Source: an uncultured beta proteobacterium (GTDB lineage: Bacteria > Pseudomonadota > Gammaproteobacteria > Burkholderiales > Burkholderiaceae_B). Taken from it: a DNA stretch of 10,367 nucleotides. Shown here piece by piece: positions 1 to 6,939 of this stretch; position 1 is the stretch's first letter, and each line of letters opens with the position of its first letter. Made by a program: the position numbers and the translations under genes. The notes beneath the pieces were generated by a model, which was not told the origin of the DNA, searched no databases, and saw only the letters and a list, made by a program, of their open reading frames with translations. The DNA is taken from NCBI GenBank assembly GCA_903924715.1, contig CAIYCP010000717.1:1-10367 (forward strand). Reading direction: 5' to 3'.

Positions 1-225
1 CAACAATACAACTGTACTCAGTGTCACGGCCCAGCACTCAAAGGCATTCAACATATTCCACGTCTCGCTGGCCAACAGTACGATTACCTGCTGACACAAA
101 TGCAGGGCTTTAAAGCGCGCACCCGCTACGACATGGATGGAAACATGACCTCGGCATTTTCATTGGTGAAAGAAAGCGATCTCACGATCTTGGCCGACTA
201 TATCGCCGGGCTTGAATACAAGTAA
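1..225 (+). CDS. Cytochrome c, class I (c4/c553-like), 3' end only
   Basis: This is a periplasmic electron carrier with covalently bound c-type heme; only the last 74 residues are in the window. The heme-binding CTQCH motif lies at visible residues 5-9. It is followed by a PRLAGQQ segment and a YLLTQMQGF helix, the usual pattern of cytochrome c4/c553-type monoheme domains. The methionine in DGNMT (around residue 50) is the likely sixth heme ligand, and the C-terminal helix (LTILADYIAGL) is complete up to the TAA stop. The missing 5' part could hold only a signal peptide or a further heme domain, as in diheme c4. It converges with the cupin gene, leaving 4 bp between the two stops. The partner oxidase or dehydrogenase is not visible. 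Confidence 0.9.
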   Translation, partial: QQYNCTQCHGPALKGIQHIPRLAGQQYDYLLTQMQGFKARTRYDMDGNMTSAFSLVKESDLTILADYIAGLEYK

Positions 226-229
226 CGGC

Positions 230-736
230 TCAGTCAGGCGCAAAAAAAGCGCCCATCTTAAATACAGTAGGCTTAGCATGCGCGCCTCCTTTAGAGGCAT
301 CTCCCTGCGAGCCATCTGAAAACTTTCTACTTTTTGCAGCTTCTTTAGGCAATTCATAAGAATCAATATCCTTATGATTCGTAATGCTTGCGCCACCCAC
401 TCTGAACATGACCAAGTTACCAACCGGATTCGCCGAAAACCGATACTGAGTTCCTCTGGGCAAGAGCACGCCTTCAAATTGACGCGCGATCATTGAACTG
501 CCATCGCCAAAGTTGAACGTTGCCTCTCCTTGCAAAATCAAGAAACAGTGGTCTTCAACATCATGACTATGTAAGGCGTTTTCGCCGCCGGTCGAATACA
601 CCTTTGAATGCGCCCATAAACCCGGCGCACTGCCCAGGCTTGCCATCGTTGCGCCACTCTCTAGCAAAGGTAAGTTACGTAGACTGAATTTCACGGTATC
701 CGCAATACTCTGGCTTGTCTCAAGAACTTGATTCAT
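230..736 (-). CDS. Small single-domain cupin protein
   Basis: A 168-residue protein with one conserved beta-barrel cupin domain (about residues 40-115). Cupin motif 1 is visible as GGENALHSHDVEDH, with possible metal ligands H56, H58 and E61 or D62. Motif 2 reads GVLLPRGTQYRF, so the usual histidine of PxGxxH is tyrosine (Y98), and metal binding may be altered. The C-terminal 50 residues are polar and glycine-rich (GSQGDASKGG) and probably partly disordered. There is no signal peptide, so the protein is cytoplasmic. The start is supported by an AGGA five bases before the ATG (742-745 on the + strand). It begins 22 bp after the stop of the selenoprotein gene in the same direction, so the two are probably co-transcribed. 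Cupins include dioxygenases, isomerases and sugar or ligand binders; the sequence does not decide between them. Confidence 0.85.
   Translation of the reverse strand: MNQVLETSQSIADTVKFSLRNLPLLESGATMASLGSAPGLWAHSKVYSTGGENALHSHDVEDHCFLILQGEATFNFGDGSSMIARQFEGVLLPRGTQYRFSANPVGNLVMFRVGGASITNHKDIDSYELPKEAAKSRKFSDGSQGDASKGGAHAKPTVFKMGAFFAPD
237..253. other. GC-rich hairpin at the cytochrome c/cupin convergence
   Basis: GGCGC (237-241) and GCGCC (249-253) form a 5-bp stem with an A7 loop (T7 on the minus strand). It lies 12 bp beyond the cytochrome stop and inside the last codons of the cupin gene. No T-run follows on either side, so it would be a weak or Rho-assisted terminator at best. Confidence 0.3.
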
Positions 737-758
737 TTTTTTCCTTTAATAAGTTTGA

Positions 759-1994
759 TTAATGGCGCGTCAGTGCATCCAACACCACGCGAGGTACCAT
801 ACTCAGTGTGGCCAGCCCCTTAAAGGCTGGATCACCCTCAGCGGCAAGCTTTGCACGTAGCGCTAAAAGAGCTTCGCCCCCGCTGGTTTCAAACCAAAAC
901 CAATCCTGCACTGATTTTGCGCTGTGTTGGCCTGGTTGAGCAAGCTTTGATTCAAAATAAAATGACTTCAGTTCATCGGTTGCAAACTTTAAGCTGACAG
1001 CCGCAGGCTGATCTGGGGTGTACAAAATCTGCTCAGCATTCGCCCCCAACCAAGAGGTCACAAAATCTGCGAGTCGTTCAGGCGATGCGCCGGTGACGCC
1101 TAGGGTTGTTCTGTTACGCGCTTGAGTACTCACCTGATGCCAGGCCTTGAGTTGACCGACCTCACTGATCACCCGCTCGCGCAACGTACCGACCTTGCTT
1201 TGACTTGGAAAGCTCACCGGGCAGACCAACTGTTGATCGTCATAGCCTAACTGATCAGGAGGAGCATCATCTGTAAAGTCTTGAATGATGGGTTCGCGAT
1301 CATGCTCAAGAAGCCTCAAAGCCTCTTGTAAAACCCGTTTCTGAAATACTGTATTCGTTGGTGCACCGTACGGACGCCCCAGCATAAAAGGAACCCAAAG
1401 CGCTCTTGGGGGATTAAAGACAACGGTATGCTCTCTGATCAAGCTAATTTGAACAGTTGGAATGCCAAACTCTTCTAAATAACGGCCGACGGCGCTCACG
1501 GCGCACGTACAAAGCGGTCAAACCGGAGAAAGCACCACTGCGTCGACATGATCCCGCTTGAGCAACTCGGCTAACTCTCTTGCTTTAGCTTCGTACTTTG
1601 TCGTGGGCCAGATCGCGCCCATAAAAGAATAATGAAAGCGTGCGACAGAGCCTACAAATTTTTCTGCTGCAAGTTCTTTAAGCCTTTGCAGTGGAAAGAC
1701 AACATTGCAATCTGCTTGAAACCCAGAGCGATCAAAATTCACTGACATATGACTCATGACAAGATCGCCAGAGTCAGTGCCCTCAGGAATGACTCGGTAA
1801 TCGGTTCCGTTACCGGTCGTATCAAAGGGCGGATCCGTTCTTGCATGAAGGCCCGCCGTCGTCACTAACGCAACCCGACGCTGATTCAACGGCGGCCCAG
1901 AGATCAAGCGCGGTGATGGCATATTCGGTATCTGTTTTACACGATCTAGATGATGCTGTCGCTCAACTTCGGGCAAGTCTGCTAGACGAACCAT
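759..1994 (-). CDS. PrdB/GrdB-like selenoprotein (Sec at UGA 1518-1520)
   Basis: I read one 411-residue protein through an in-frame UGA. Residues 1-158 match the N-terminal part of the glycine/sarcosine/betaine/D-proline reductase selenoprotein B family, including the conserved SHMSVNFDRSGF, NVVFPLQRL and HYSFMG stretches. The UGA is codon 159, giving V-U-P-L-C-T-C, a UxxC redox pair where cysteine forms of this family have CxxC. The frame continues without a break through VGRYLEEFGIPTV and PFMLGRPYG (about 166-230), typical of the family's C-terminal half. A less familiar region of about 150 residues follows. The ATG at 1994 has a CTGGAG Shine-Dalgarno 6 nt upstream, whereas the GTG at 1499 has none. 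Clostridial PrdB reductively cleaves D-proline together with the pyruvoyl protein PrdA. No PrdA or glycine reductase partner is here, so the substrate is unknown and a thiol-redox role is inference. The alternative is a pseudogene with a Cys-to-stop mutation. Confidence 0.82.
1489..1508 (-). promoter_or_regulatory. Candidate bacterial SECIS hairpin
   Basis: On the coding strand, a hairpin begins 10 nt after the UGA. A 3-bp lower stem (ACG with CGU) is followed by a single bulged U (1505) on the 5' side. A 4-bp GC-only upper stem (GCGC with GCGC) then carries a CGUGA loop. The loop G is at 1499 and the loop U at 1498. Counting the U of UGA as 1, the bulged U is number 16 and the loop GU is 22-23. 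In E. coli fdhF the SelB-binding bulged U is 17 and the loop GU is 23-24. Structure and spacing therefore fit a SelB-recognised SECIS. Pairing was done by eye, without energy calculation. Confidence 0.72.
1518..1520 (-). other. UGA selenocysteine codon
   Basis: The in-frame TGA lies between Val158 and Pro160 of the reductase-like protein, at the position of the family's redox-active Sec or Cys. No other stop occurs in this frame between 1994 and 759. Recoding needs SelA, SelB, SelC and SelD, none of which is encoded in this window. Confidence 0.8.
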
Positions 1995-2000
1995 ACAATT

Positions 2001-2006
2001 CTCCAG
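2001..2006 (-). promoter_or_regulatory. Ribosome binding site of the selenoprotein gene
   Basis: CTGGAG on the minus strand lies 6 nt before the ATG at 1994. It directly precedes and touches the TAA stop (2007-2009) of the upstream O-antigen ligase remnant. It fixes the selenoprotein start, and the GTG downstream of the UGA has no comparable site. Confidence 0.75.
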
Positions 2007-2618
2007 TTATTTATTATGTTGACAGGCTAAAAAATTTTCATCGGATAGGGCGAGTAACCACGCGATCGACATCGCATAAAAGCCGATCGTGCGAATGCTT
2101 CGCAACATGAGCTCTGTCCAGCCAAAAACAAAAAATCCCAGACACAAGACCAAGCCCATTGCCGCGGCGACCCGTGCTGGTTGCGACACCTTTGCACTTA
2201 AGCGTCGTGTAAAAATCCAAATCGGCGCGGCATACATCAGCAACAGCGCAGCCAACCCCAGTAACCCATGGCTAGCCATACTGAAGAGCATATCATTGTG
2301 CGGCTCACCAAACCCTTGACGGTAAACAAAGTCTGACACAATTCCCTGGCGCCAGTACTCTTCAAGCTTGGGGCCAAACGTTTGTATGGTGCCATTGCCA
2401 AACACCGGATTCGCTGTGAACATCAACCAAGAGACGTGCCAAAGTTGTAAGCGGCCACACTCTGAAGAAATTGCCAAGGGATTTGAAATACATTCGGTCG
2501 TTTGGGTGACCAGCTCGTGCATACGCTGGCGCAGAATCGGGCTTGAGGCTGCAATGGCGCCTGAAATGATTATTGCGAGCAACGTGGGTAACAGTAATTT
2601 ACGGATATTGGGCATCAT
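2007..2618 (-). pseudogene. O-antigen ligase/polymerase (Wzy_C family), N-terminally truncated remnant
   Basis: The 203-residue open frame matches only the C-terminal half of O-antigen ligase/Wzy-type polysaccharide polymerases. Those are integral inner-membrane proteins, usually of about 400 residues or more with roughly ten or more helices. Visible here are a first hydrophobic segment (8-25), then the family signature region: GRLQLW (R56), ANPVFGNG (70-76) and a large periplasmic loop with EPHND (H107, N108). HGLLGL leads into three more hydrophobic segments (about 118-136, 150-167 and 176-192). The frame cannot extend upstream because a TAG lies 12 nt before the ATG, and no Shine-Dalgarno is visible. 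The missing half, which carries most of the membrane helices, is not found in the 86 bp before the divergent TAXI gene. It is probably non-functional as a ligase, although it may still be transcribed ahead of the selenoprotein. It could also be an intact short variant, which I consider less likely. Confidence 0.7.
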
Positions 2619-2704
2619 TTGCGTGCTTTTCTATTGGTATCACTCGCACACATGGTTTTGCGCTAGCATGGCTATCATCACACGTGCCCAGACCAAGCAA
2701 AACA

Positions 2705-4096
2705 ATGAAAAAAAAGCAGCGACCGATCGTCGCAACCCTAGCTAAGCCCATACCTCTAACAAAACGCACAGCCAAATTATTGCGTGACGAGGGGCATGCC
2801 TGGAATCACGTCCTGCGTTACGAGTGGATCTACCTACTAATGTTTGCGATTGCTGCGGTCGTATTCATATTTTTTTGGCAACCCTTGCCGCCTCAGACTC
2901 TAGGTATTGCCGTCGGTCGCGAAGGAACTTCGGATGGAATGTACGGCGAAAAACTAGTGTCTTTTTTTGCCGAACATGGTGTCAAGCTAAACCTGACATA
3001 CACCGAGGGGGGCAAACAACCCATCTTGGCCATGCAGCGCGAAGACTCGATTCAAAGTGCGCTGGTGTTGGGCGGCCTGCATAAAAAGCACGAACTTGAT
3101 TACGTTTGGTCGTTGGGCAGCTCACAATACGAACCTTTGTGGCTTTTCTATCGCGGCGACGCCTATTTAGGCGATGAACCGATTTTTCATTTTGTGAAAA
3201 CCGGTCTGGCAATCGGCCAACCAAACTCTGGCTCAAACACTATTGTTCGCCAAATCCTGGCGACCAGGCGCGATGACGTAGGCGGTACAGTCCATCTTAT
3301 TGAAGATGCGTATCTGAAATCAGTCGATGCGCTTTTAGCGGGTGACATCAACGCCCTAGTTACAGTCGATGGCATTGACTCGCCAATCATTAAAAGACTC
3401 CTCGCCGACCCCAATATTAAAATTGCCAATTTTCCCTTCGCCCCTGCCTACGTCAAGTATCTCCCTCAATTGGATCTGGTGTCGATTCCGAGAGGCTCGT
3501 TTACGATTTCGCCAACCTACCCTGCCACTGATATCAATATGGTCGCGACGAGTCTGACTTTAGTCGTTCAAAACGATCTTCATCCAGCGCTGCAACTTTT
3601 ATTTTTAATGGCAATTGACCACCTAGGCGATTCGCGCGATCAATTCTTTGCCAAGCCCGATGAATTTCCGTCGTACAAAGACAGCAACATCCCGCTTGCT
3701 CCACTCGCCAAACACTATCTGGCGAATGGCGCACCGCACAGTGTCCAGTACTTTCCTTTTTGGGCTGCTAGCCTGTTCGACAGAGTTTGGTTTTTTATTC
3801 TAGGCAGTCTAGCTGTCTTATATCCGTTATATCGTTTTATTCCAAACTATCGAAAAACGCTTAGCCAACTTAAAGTGAACGATGCCTTCGATATGCTGCA
3901 CGCCATTCAACTTCGGTTTGCACAAGCGCAATCTCAAGAAGAGTTTGACCTCATTATGGAAGATTTTCTTCAGCTACAGCGCGGGATTGAAGAGTGGATT
4001 CCCAGACTAAGTATTCCGGCTTACTACAGCCTACTTCGCCCGATTGAGAACATTAAAAAAGTGGCGATTGAACGGCAAAGTTTTTTAAAGGCATAG
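2705..4096 (+). CDS. TAXI-family TRAP transporter solute receptor, membrane anchored
   Basis: A 463-residue solute-binding protein of the TAXI (TRAP-associated extracytoplasmic immunogenic) type. After a basic N-terminus there is one transmembrane anchor (about 41-58, from WIYLLMF to FIFFW). The periplasmic binding domain starts at LGIAVGREGTSDGMYGEKL, the usual TAXI opening (a G-x-Y stretch with a helix), and runs to about residue 350. The motif PFWAASLFDR precedes a second hydrophobic helix (361-379) and a cytoplasmic tail of about 85 residues predicted helical. This two-anchor layout is known in a proteobacterial TAXI subgroup. I chose the ATG at 2705 because the frame upstream overlaps the divergent remnant and has no family similarity. 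No convincing Shine-Dalgarno precedes it. No TRAP membrane subunit is adjacent, so it is an orphan; ligand unknown. Confidence 0.85.
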   Translation: MKKKQRPIVATLAKPIPLTKRTAKLLRDEGHAWNHVLRYEWIYLLMFAIAAVVFIFFWQPLPPQTLGIAVGREGTSDGMYGEKLVSFFAEHGVKLNLTYTEGGKQPILAMQREDSIQSALVLGGLHKKHELDYVWSLGSSQYEPLWLFYRGDAYLGDEPIFHFVKTGLAIGQPNSGSNTIVRQILATRRDDVGGTVHLIEDAYLKSVDALLAGDINALVTVDGIDSPIIKRLLADPNIKIANFPFAPAYVKYLPQLDLVSIPRGSFTISPTYPATDINMVATSLTLVVQNDLHPALQLLFLMAIDHLGDSRDQFFAKPDEFPSYKDSNIPLAPLAKHYLANGAPHSVQYFPFWAASLFDRVWFFILGSLAVLYPLYRFIPNYRKTLSQLKVNDAFDMLHAIQLRFAQAQSQEEFDLIMEDFLQLQRGIEEWIPRLSIPAYYSLLRPIENIKKVAIERQSFLKA

Positions 4097-4170
4097 AGGC
4101 ACCGACAACTACTTCGCGAAATACCTCGACCCAAAAGCGCAAAATAGTCAAGCCAACTCCGCGGCTCTCA

Positions 4171-4210
4171 AATACCAGAGGCTTTTAGGCTCATGCTCAA
4201 AAGTGGTATT
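4171..4210. repeat. Imperfect inverted repeat (stem-loop) downstream of the TAXI gene
   Basis: AATACCA (4171-4177) pairs with TGGTATT (4204-4210), and inside it CTTTT (4182-4186) pairs with AAAAG (4199-4203). That gives 12 bp in total with a 4-nt bulge (GAGG) and a 12-nt loop. It lies 74 bp after the TAXI stop in the 231-bp intergenic region. No T-run follows on either strand, so it is not a classical intrinsic terminator. It may be a 3' mRNA-stabilising hairpin or an operator for the following gene. Confidence 0.4.
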
Positions 4211-4222
4211 ACAACTATTTAA

Positions 4223-4240
4223 TAAAATTCATGCTAGGAT
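4223..4240 (+). promoter_or_regulatory. Possible -10 elements upstream of the outer-membrane protein gene
   Basis: Two -10-like sites lie about 90-100 bp before the ATG: TAAAAT (4223-4228, five of six matches to TATAAT) and an extended-type TGCTAGGAT (4232-4240). Neither has a good -35 hexamer at 16-18 bp. The best nearby is TTACAA at 4209-4214, which is 20 bp from the second. The assignment is weak and rests on position in the only sizeable gap. Confidence 0.2.
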
Positions 4241-4327
4241 TTAAACGTCGCGAAGAGGGTATTTTGACTGCACGTGCGTGCTTGGATCATTCAATAATTT
4301 TTTTTAAATCTTGACGAGCTCCAATAA

Positions 4328-5176
4328 ATGACCCGTATAAAAATAAACGTGGCCCTCTGGTCGGCCATCACTTTTGCCAACGCGTGTTTCGCCGCTGAGA
4401 TCTCAGCCCGCGCCGAGGTCGCTGATGCGACTAAGGCAGCATCGTCCGCCCCCATGGATAAAGAGGAAATGGCCAAGCAGTTGGCCAACCCCCTGGCGAA
4501 TATGATTTCGATGCCCATTCAGTGGTCGTATGGCGGCCAGATGGGTGCCAACCAGCAAGGTAGTAATCAGACTGTATTGCTACAACCCGTGGCACCTATT
4601 AACTTAGGCGGTGGAGACCTTTTTATTGTTCGGCCAATTCTCGCTGCTGCAGCAATGAATAGCTTGAATGGTTTTTCTGGCTATGGTGTCTCTAGCATCA
4701 CCATCGAGTCTTTCTTTGCACCTAAAACCGGTTCGTCGTGGATTTGGGGCGTTGGGCCTTACGTCTCTGCGCCGCTCAATAACACCGGCAATTTCGGATC
4801 TTTACAAACCGGCGTGGGCGTGACCGGAGTCGTCCTGAACCGTGATGGCCCCTGGACTTACGGTTTACTGGGCTATAGGTCGTGGAGTGCGGGCGGCAAC
4901 GCCGCCTACGGCACACAAAATAATCTGTATGGTCAGCCATTTGTTGCGTACACCACCAAAAGTGCATGGACTTATTCCGCAAATATGCAGGCCTTGTACA
5001 ACTATGACACGGGCCGCACCTCAAATCCGCTGTATGCAGGGGTCTCTAAACTAGAGGTCTTTGGCAAGCAACCCGTGCAGTTCAGTCTGGGTGCCACCTA
5101 CTACGTAAGCTCGACACCCGAAGGGCCTCAGGGCTGGGGTGCTCGGGCAACACTCACGTTCATTTTCCCCGAATAA
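4328..5176 (+). CDS. Neuromedin-U-like outer-membrane protein (transporter family)
   Basis: A 282-residue exported protein. A signal peptide is visible at residues 1-23 (MTRIKINVALWSAITFANAC then FAA). A short polar linker follows, and then the conserved opening AKQLANPLANMISMPIQW of the bacterial proteins often annotated as neuromedin U or putative transporter. The rest alternates short hydrophobic beta strands with Gly/Asn/Ser-rich turns (LLQPVAPINLGGGDLFIVRP, IWGVGPYVSAP) and ends in an amphipathic strand with aromatic residues (ARATLTFIFPE), as expected of an outer-membrane beta-barrel. The family occurs beside catabolic genes, as does the related phenol meta-pathway OMP family, and is thought to help uptake; this role is inference. 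The start is set by the signal peptide; only a weak GACGAG precedes the ATG. It is followed by the exported amidohydrolase and porin genes. Confidence 0.78.
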   Translation: MTRIKINVALWSAITFANACFAAEISARAEVADATKAASSAPMDKEEMAKQLANPLANMISMPIQWSYGGQMGANQQGSNQTVLLQPVAPINLGGGDLFIVRPILAAAAMNSLNGFSGYGVSSITIESFFAPKTGSSWIWGVGPYVSAPLNNTGNFGSLQTGVGVTGVVLNRDGPWTYGLLGYRSWSAGGNAAYGTQNNLYGQPFVAYTTKSAWTYSANMQALYNYDTGRTSNPLYAGVSKLEVFGKQPVQFSLGATYYVSSTPEGPQGWGARATLTFIFPE

Positions 5177-5250
5177 CGCCAAACAGAATGTTTATTTTTT
5201 CAAGTAAATTCCTGAGGGACTTTGGTCTCCCCATTTTGCCTATAAAAATC

Positions 5251-6939
5251 ATGCATATCGCAAAAAAAATTCTCGGATGCTTTTTAACTTTTTACTCGCT
5301 AGCAGCGTTTGCGCATACGTCAACTGTGTATTTCAATGGCGACATTCTCACGATGCAGGGCGAAAGCCCACAATACGTCGAGGCGCTCTATGTCCAAAAT
5401 GACAAAATTATGTTCGCTGGGGATAAAGCTCAAGCACTGGCACAGGCTGGCGCGAACCCAACTCTATACGATTTAAAGGGTCGCACCTTAATGCCTGGCT
5501 TCATAGACAGCTGGGGACACTTTGCCCTGATTGCACAAAATACGCTGGGGGTGAACTTGGGTTATTTTTCTCAAAATCCGCCCAACACAAAAGCGCAAGC
5601 GATCAACAAACTGCTCACTGAAGGCAAACTCTTTAATGGCTGGATTATTAGCTCTGGCTATTCAGAGGCCATGTTATCTGACGGGGGGTTGTCTTTAGCA
5701 GATTTGGATAAGGCGTTCCCAGATCAACCCTTACTCATACAAAATATTTCAACGCTAACAGGCCTAGTCAATTCAGCAGGACTGAAAAAGCTTGCTATCA
5801 CACGGGACACCAAGGCCGTCGCGGGATTTATACCAACAGATCCAAAAACAGGGGAGCTCACCGGAGAACTAGTGGGCTCGCCCTTCATGGATGCGGTTGT
5901 ACGCGCTGTGGGGACATACTCTCAAGACATTACTTTTGATACATACCGTAAGACCGAACAGATCTATCTTTCAAATGGCTTTACGACGGCCCAAAGTTAT
6001 GAAGCGACTGTTGACGAGATCAATAAGATGCGCACGGCCATCGAACAAAAAATAATTTCACTTGATTTGATCGCCTTGCCAACTTACGACGTGGTCGATT
6101 CACTGCTGAAGTCAAACCCTAATTTTCAGTTTGGGACTTATAGCCAAGTAGACAGGGGCTTCAAAGTGGCAGGAATCATGGTTCCTACGGATGGTGCGCC
6201 TCAATTACGTTTTGCCTACTTCACCAAACCATTTCTAGATACAACGGGCTTTAGTCAAGATTGGCGTGGATTTCCTTTCACCCCCCAAGGCACGGTAGAC
6301 CACTACGCGAAGCTCGCTTATGAAAAAAATATTCAATACTTTGGCTACAGTAACGGAGACGCGGGAATCGACATGACTCTTTCGGCTTTGAGCAAAGCGA
6401 TGAAAGAAACCGGTGTCACTGAAGATCGAAGACCCGTGATTTCTCATTCATTCTTTGTACGCGATGATCAACTCGCGCAATATAAAGAAAAAAATATTAT
6501 GGCCATCACACTGCCTAATCACATCTGGCTGTACGGCGACGTTTACCTAAAAATACTAGGCGAAGAGCGGGCCAAAAACATCAGTCCTTTACGTTCTGCT
6601 GACAAGTTGGGCGTCAAAATTGGGATTCATAATGACACGCCCTCCTCTGGTCCAAATGTTCTATTTTCAGTGTGGAGTGCGGTCAATCGCAAAACCTTTA
6701 GTGGCAAAACACTCGGTGAAGAGCAGAGGATCGATGTCTATAAAGCGCTGCAAGGCTTTACGGTGAATGCTGCCTATCAATACAGAGAAGAGACGTCTAA
6801 AGGTCTACTTGCCGAAGGAATGCTTGCCGATTTAGTCGAGCTTGATCGCAACCCCTTAAAGGTTGATACAGATGACATTAAAAATATCCGTGTTGTCCAA
6901 ACGATTAAGCAGGGCAAACGGCTGTACAGCATCCGATAA
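5251..6939 (+). CDS. Exported amidohydrolase-like protein (YtcJ/Amidohydro_3 family) with altered metal site
   Basis: A 562-residue protein when started at the second ATG, which directly gives a signal peptide (MHIAKKILGCFLTFYSLAAFA). The frame also allows an ATG at 5188, 21 codons earlier, but that adds a second hydrophobic-basic stretch ahead of the signal. Family landmarks are clear: VYFNGDILTM, GRTLMPGFID (78-86), NGFTTAQ (242-248), VISHSFFV (396-403), IGIHNDTPSSGP (458-468), FSVWSAVNRKT (472-482), and a C-terminal LADLVELDRNPL. The family hydrolyses amide or imide bonds using metal-bound water. Here the usual DxHxH is DSWGH (W88), the usual HxxGD is YSNGD (Y366), and the usual His-rich segment near 165 is QNIST. 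H90, H399, H460 and D462 remain. It may be a divergent subgroup with another metal arrangement, or a pseudoenzyme. The next gene is a porin. Confidence 0.82.
   Translation: MHIAKKILGCFLTFYSLAAFAHTSTVYFNGDILTMQGESPQYVEALYVQNDKIMFAGDKAQALAQAGANPTLYDLKGRTLMPGFIDSWGHFALIAQNTLGVNLGYFSQNPPNTKAQAINKLLTEGKLFNGWIISSGYSEAMLSDGGLSLADLDKAFPDQPLLIQNISTLTGLVNSAGLKKLAITRDTKAVAGFIPTDPKTGELTGELVGSPFMDAVVRAVGTYSQDITFDTYRKTEQIYLSNGFTTAQSYEATVDEINKMRTAIEQKIISLDLIALPTYDVVDSLLKSNPNFQFGTYSQVDRGFKVAGIMVPTDGAPQLRFAYFTKPFLDTTGFSQDWRGFPFTPQGTVDHYAKLAYEKNIQYFGYSNGDAGIDMTLSALSKAMKETGVTEDRRPVISHSFFVRDDQLAQYKEKNIMAITLPNHIWLYGDVYLKILGEERAKNISPLRSADKLGVKIGIHNDTPSSGPNVLFSVWSAVNRKTFSGKTLGEEQRIDVYKALQGFTVNAAYQYREETSKGLLAEGMLADLVELDRNPLKVDTDDIKNIRVVQTIKQGKRLYSIR

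Noticed and set aside
759..1499. A separate gene starting at the GTG at 1499
   Set aside because: No Shine-Dalgarno precedes it and the GTG lies in the loop of the SECIS-like hairpin. Family similarity continues across the UGA, so it is the second part of the selenoprotein.
1841..2110. Plus-strand ORF antisense to the selenoprotein N-terminus
   Set aside because: It has no recognisable domain and is explained as a shadow of the conserved minus-strand frame.
2681..2686. CACGTG palindrome before the TAXI gene, also found at 4271-4276 before the outer-membrane protein gene
   Set aside because: Two 6-bp palindromes without shared flanks are expected by chance, so they do not support a common regulator.
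2573..2704. A 44-codon N-terminal extension of the TAXI receptor
   Set aside because: It overlaps the divergent ligase remnant, has no ribosome binding site and no family-like sequence. The ATG at 2705 gives a normal anchored receptor.
4264..4305. TTGACT box and T8 run read as a promoter or terminator
   Set aside because: TTGACT has no acceptable -10 at 16-18 bp, and the T8 run has no stable hairpin directly before it.
5188..5250. A 21-residue longer amidohydrolase start
   Set aside because: The later ATG at 5251 places a good signal peptide at the N-terminus. The longer form would bury it behind another segment, and no clear Shine-Dalgarno supports it.
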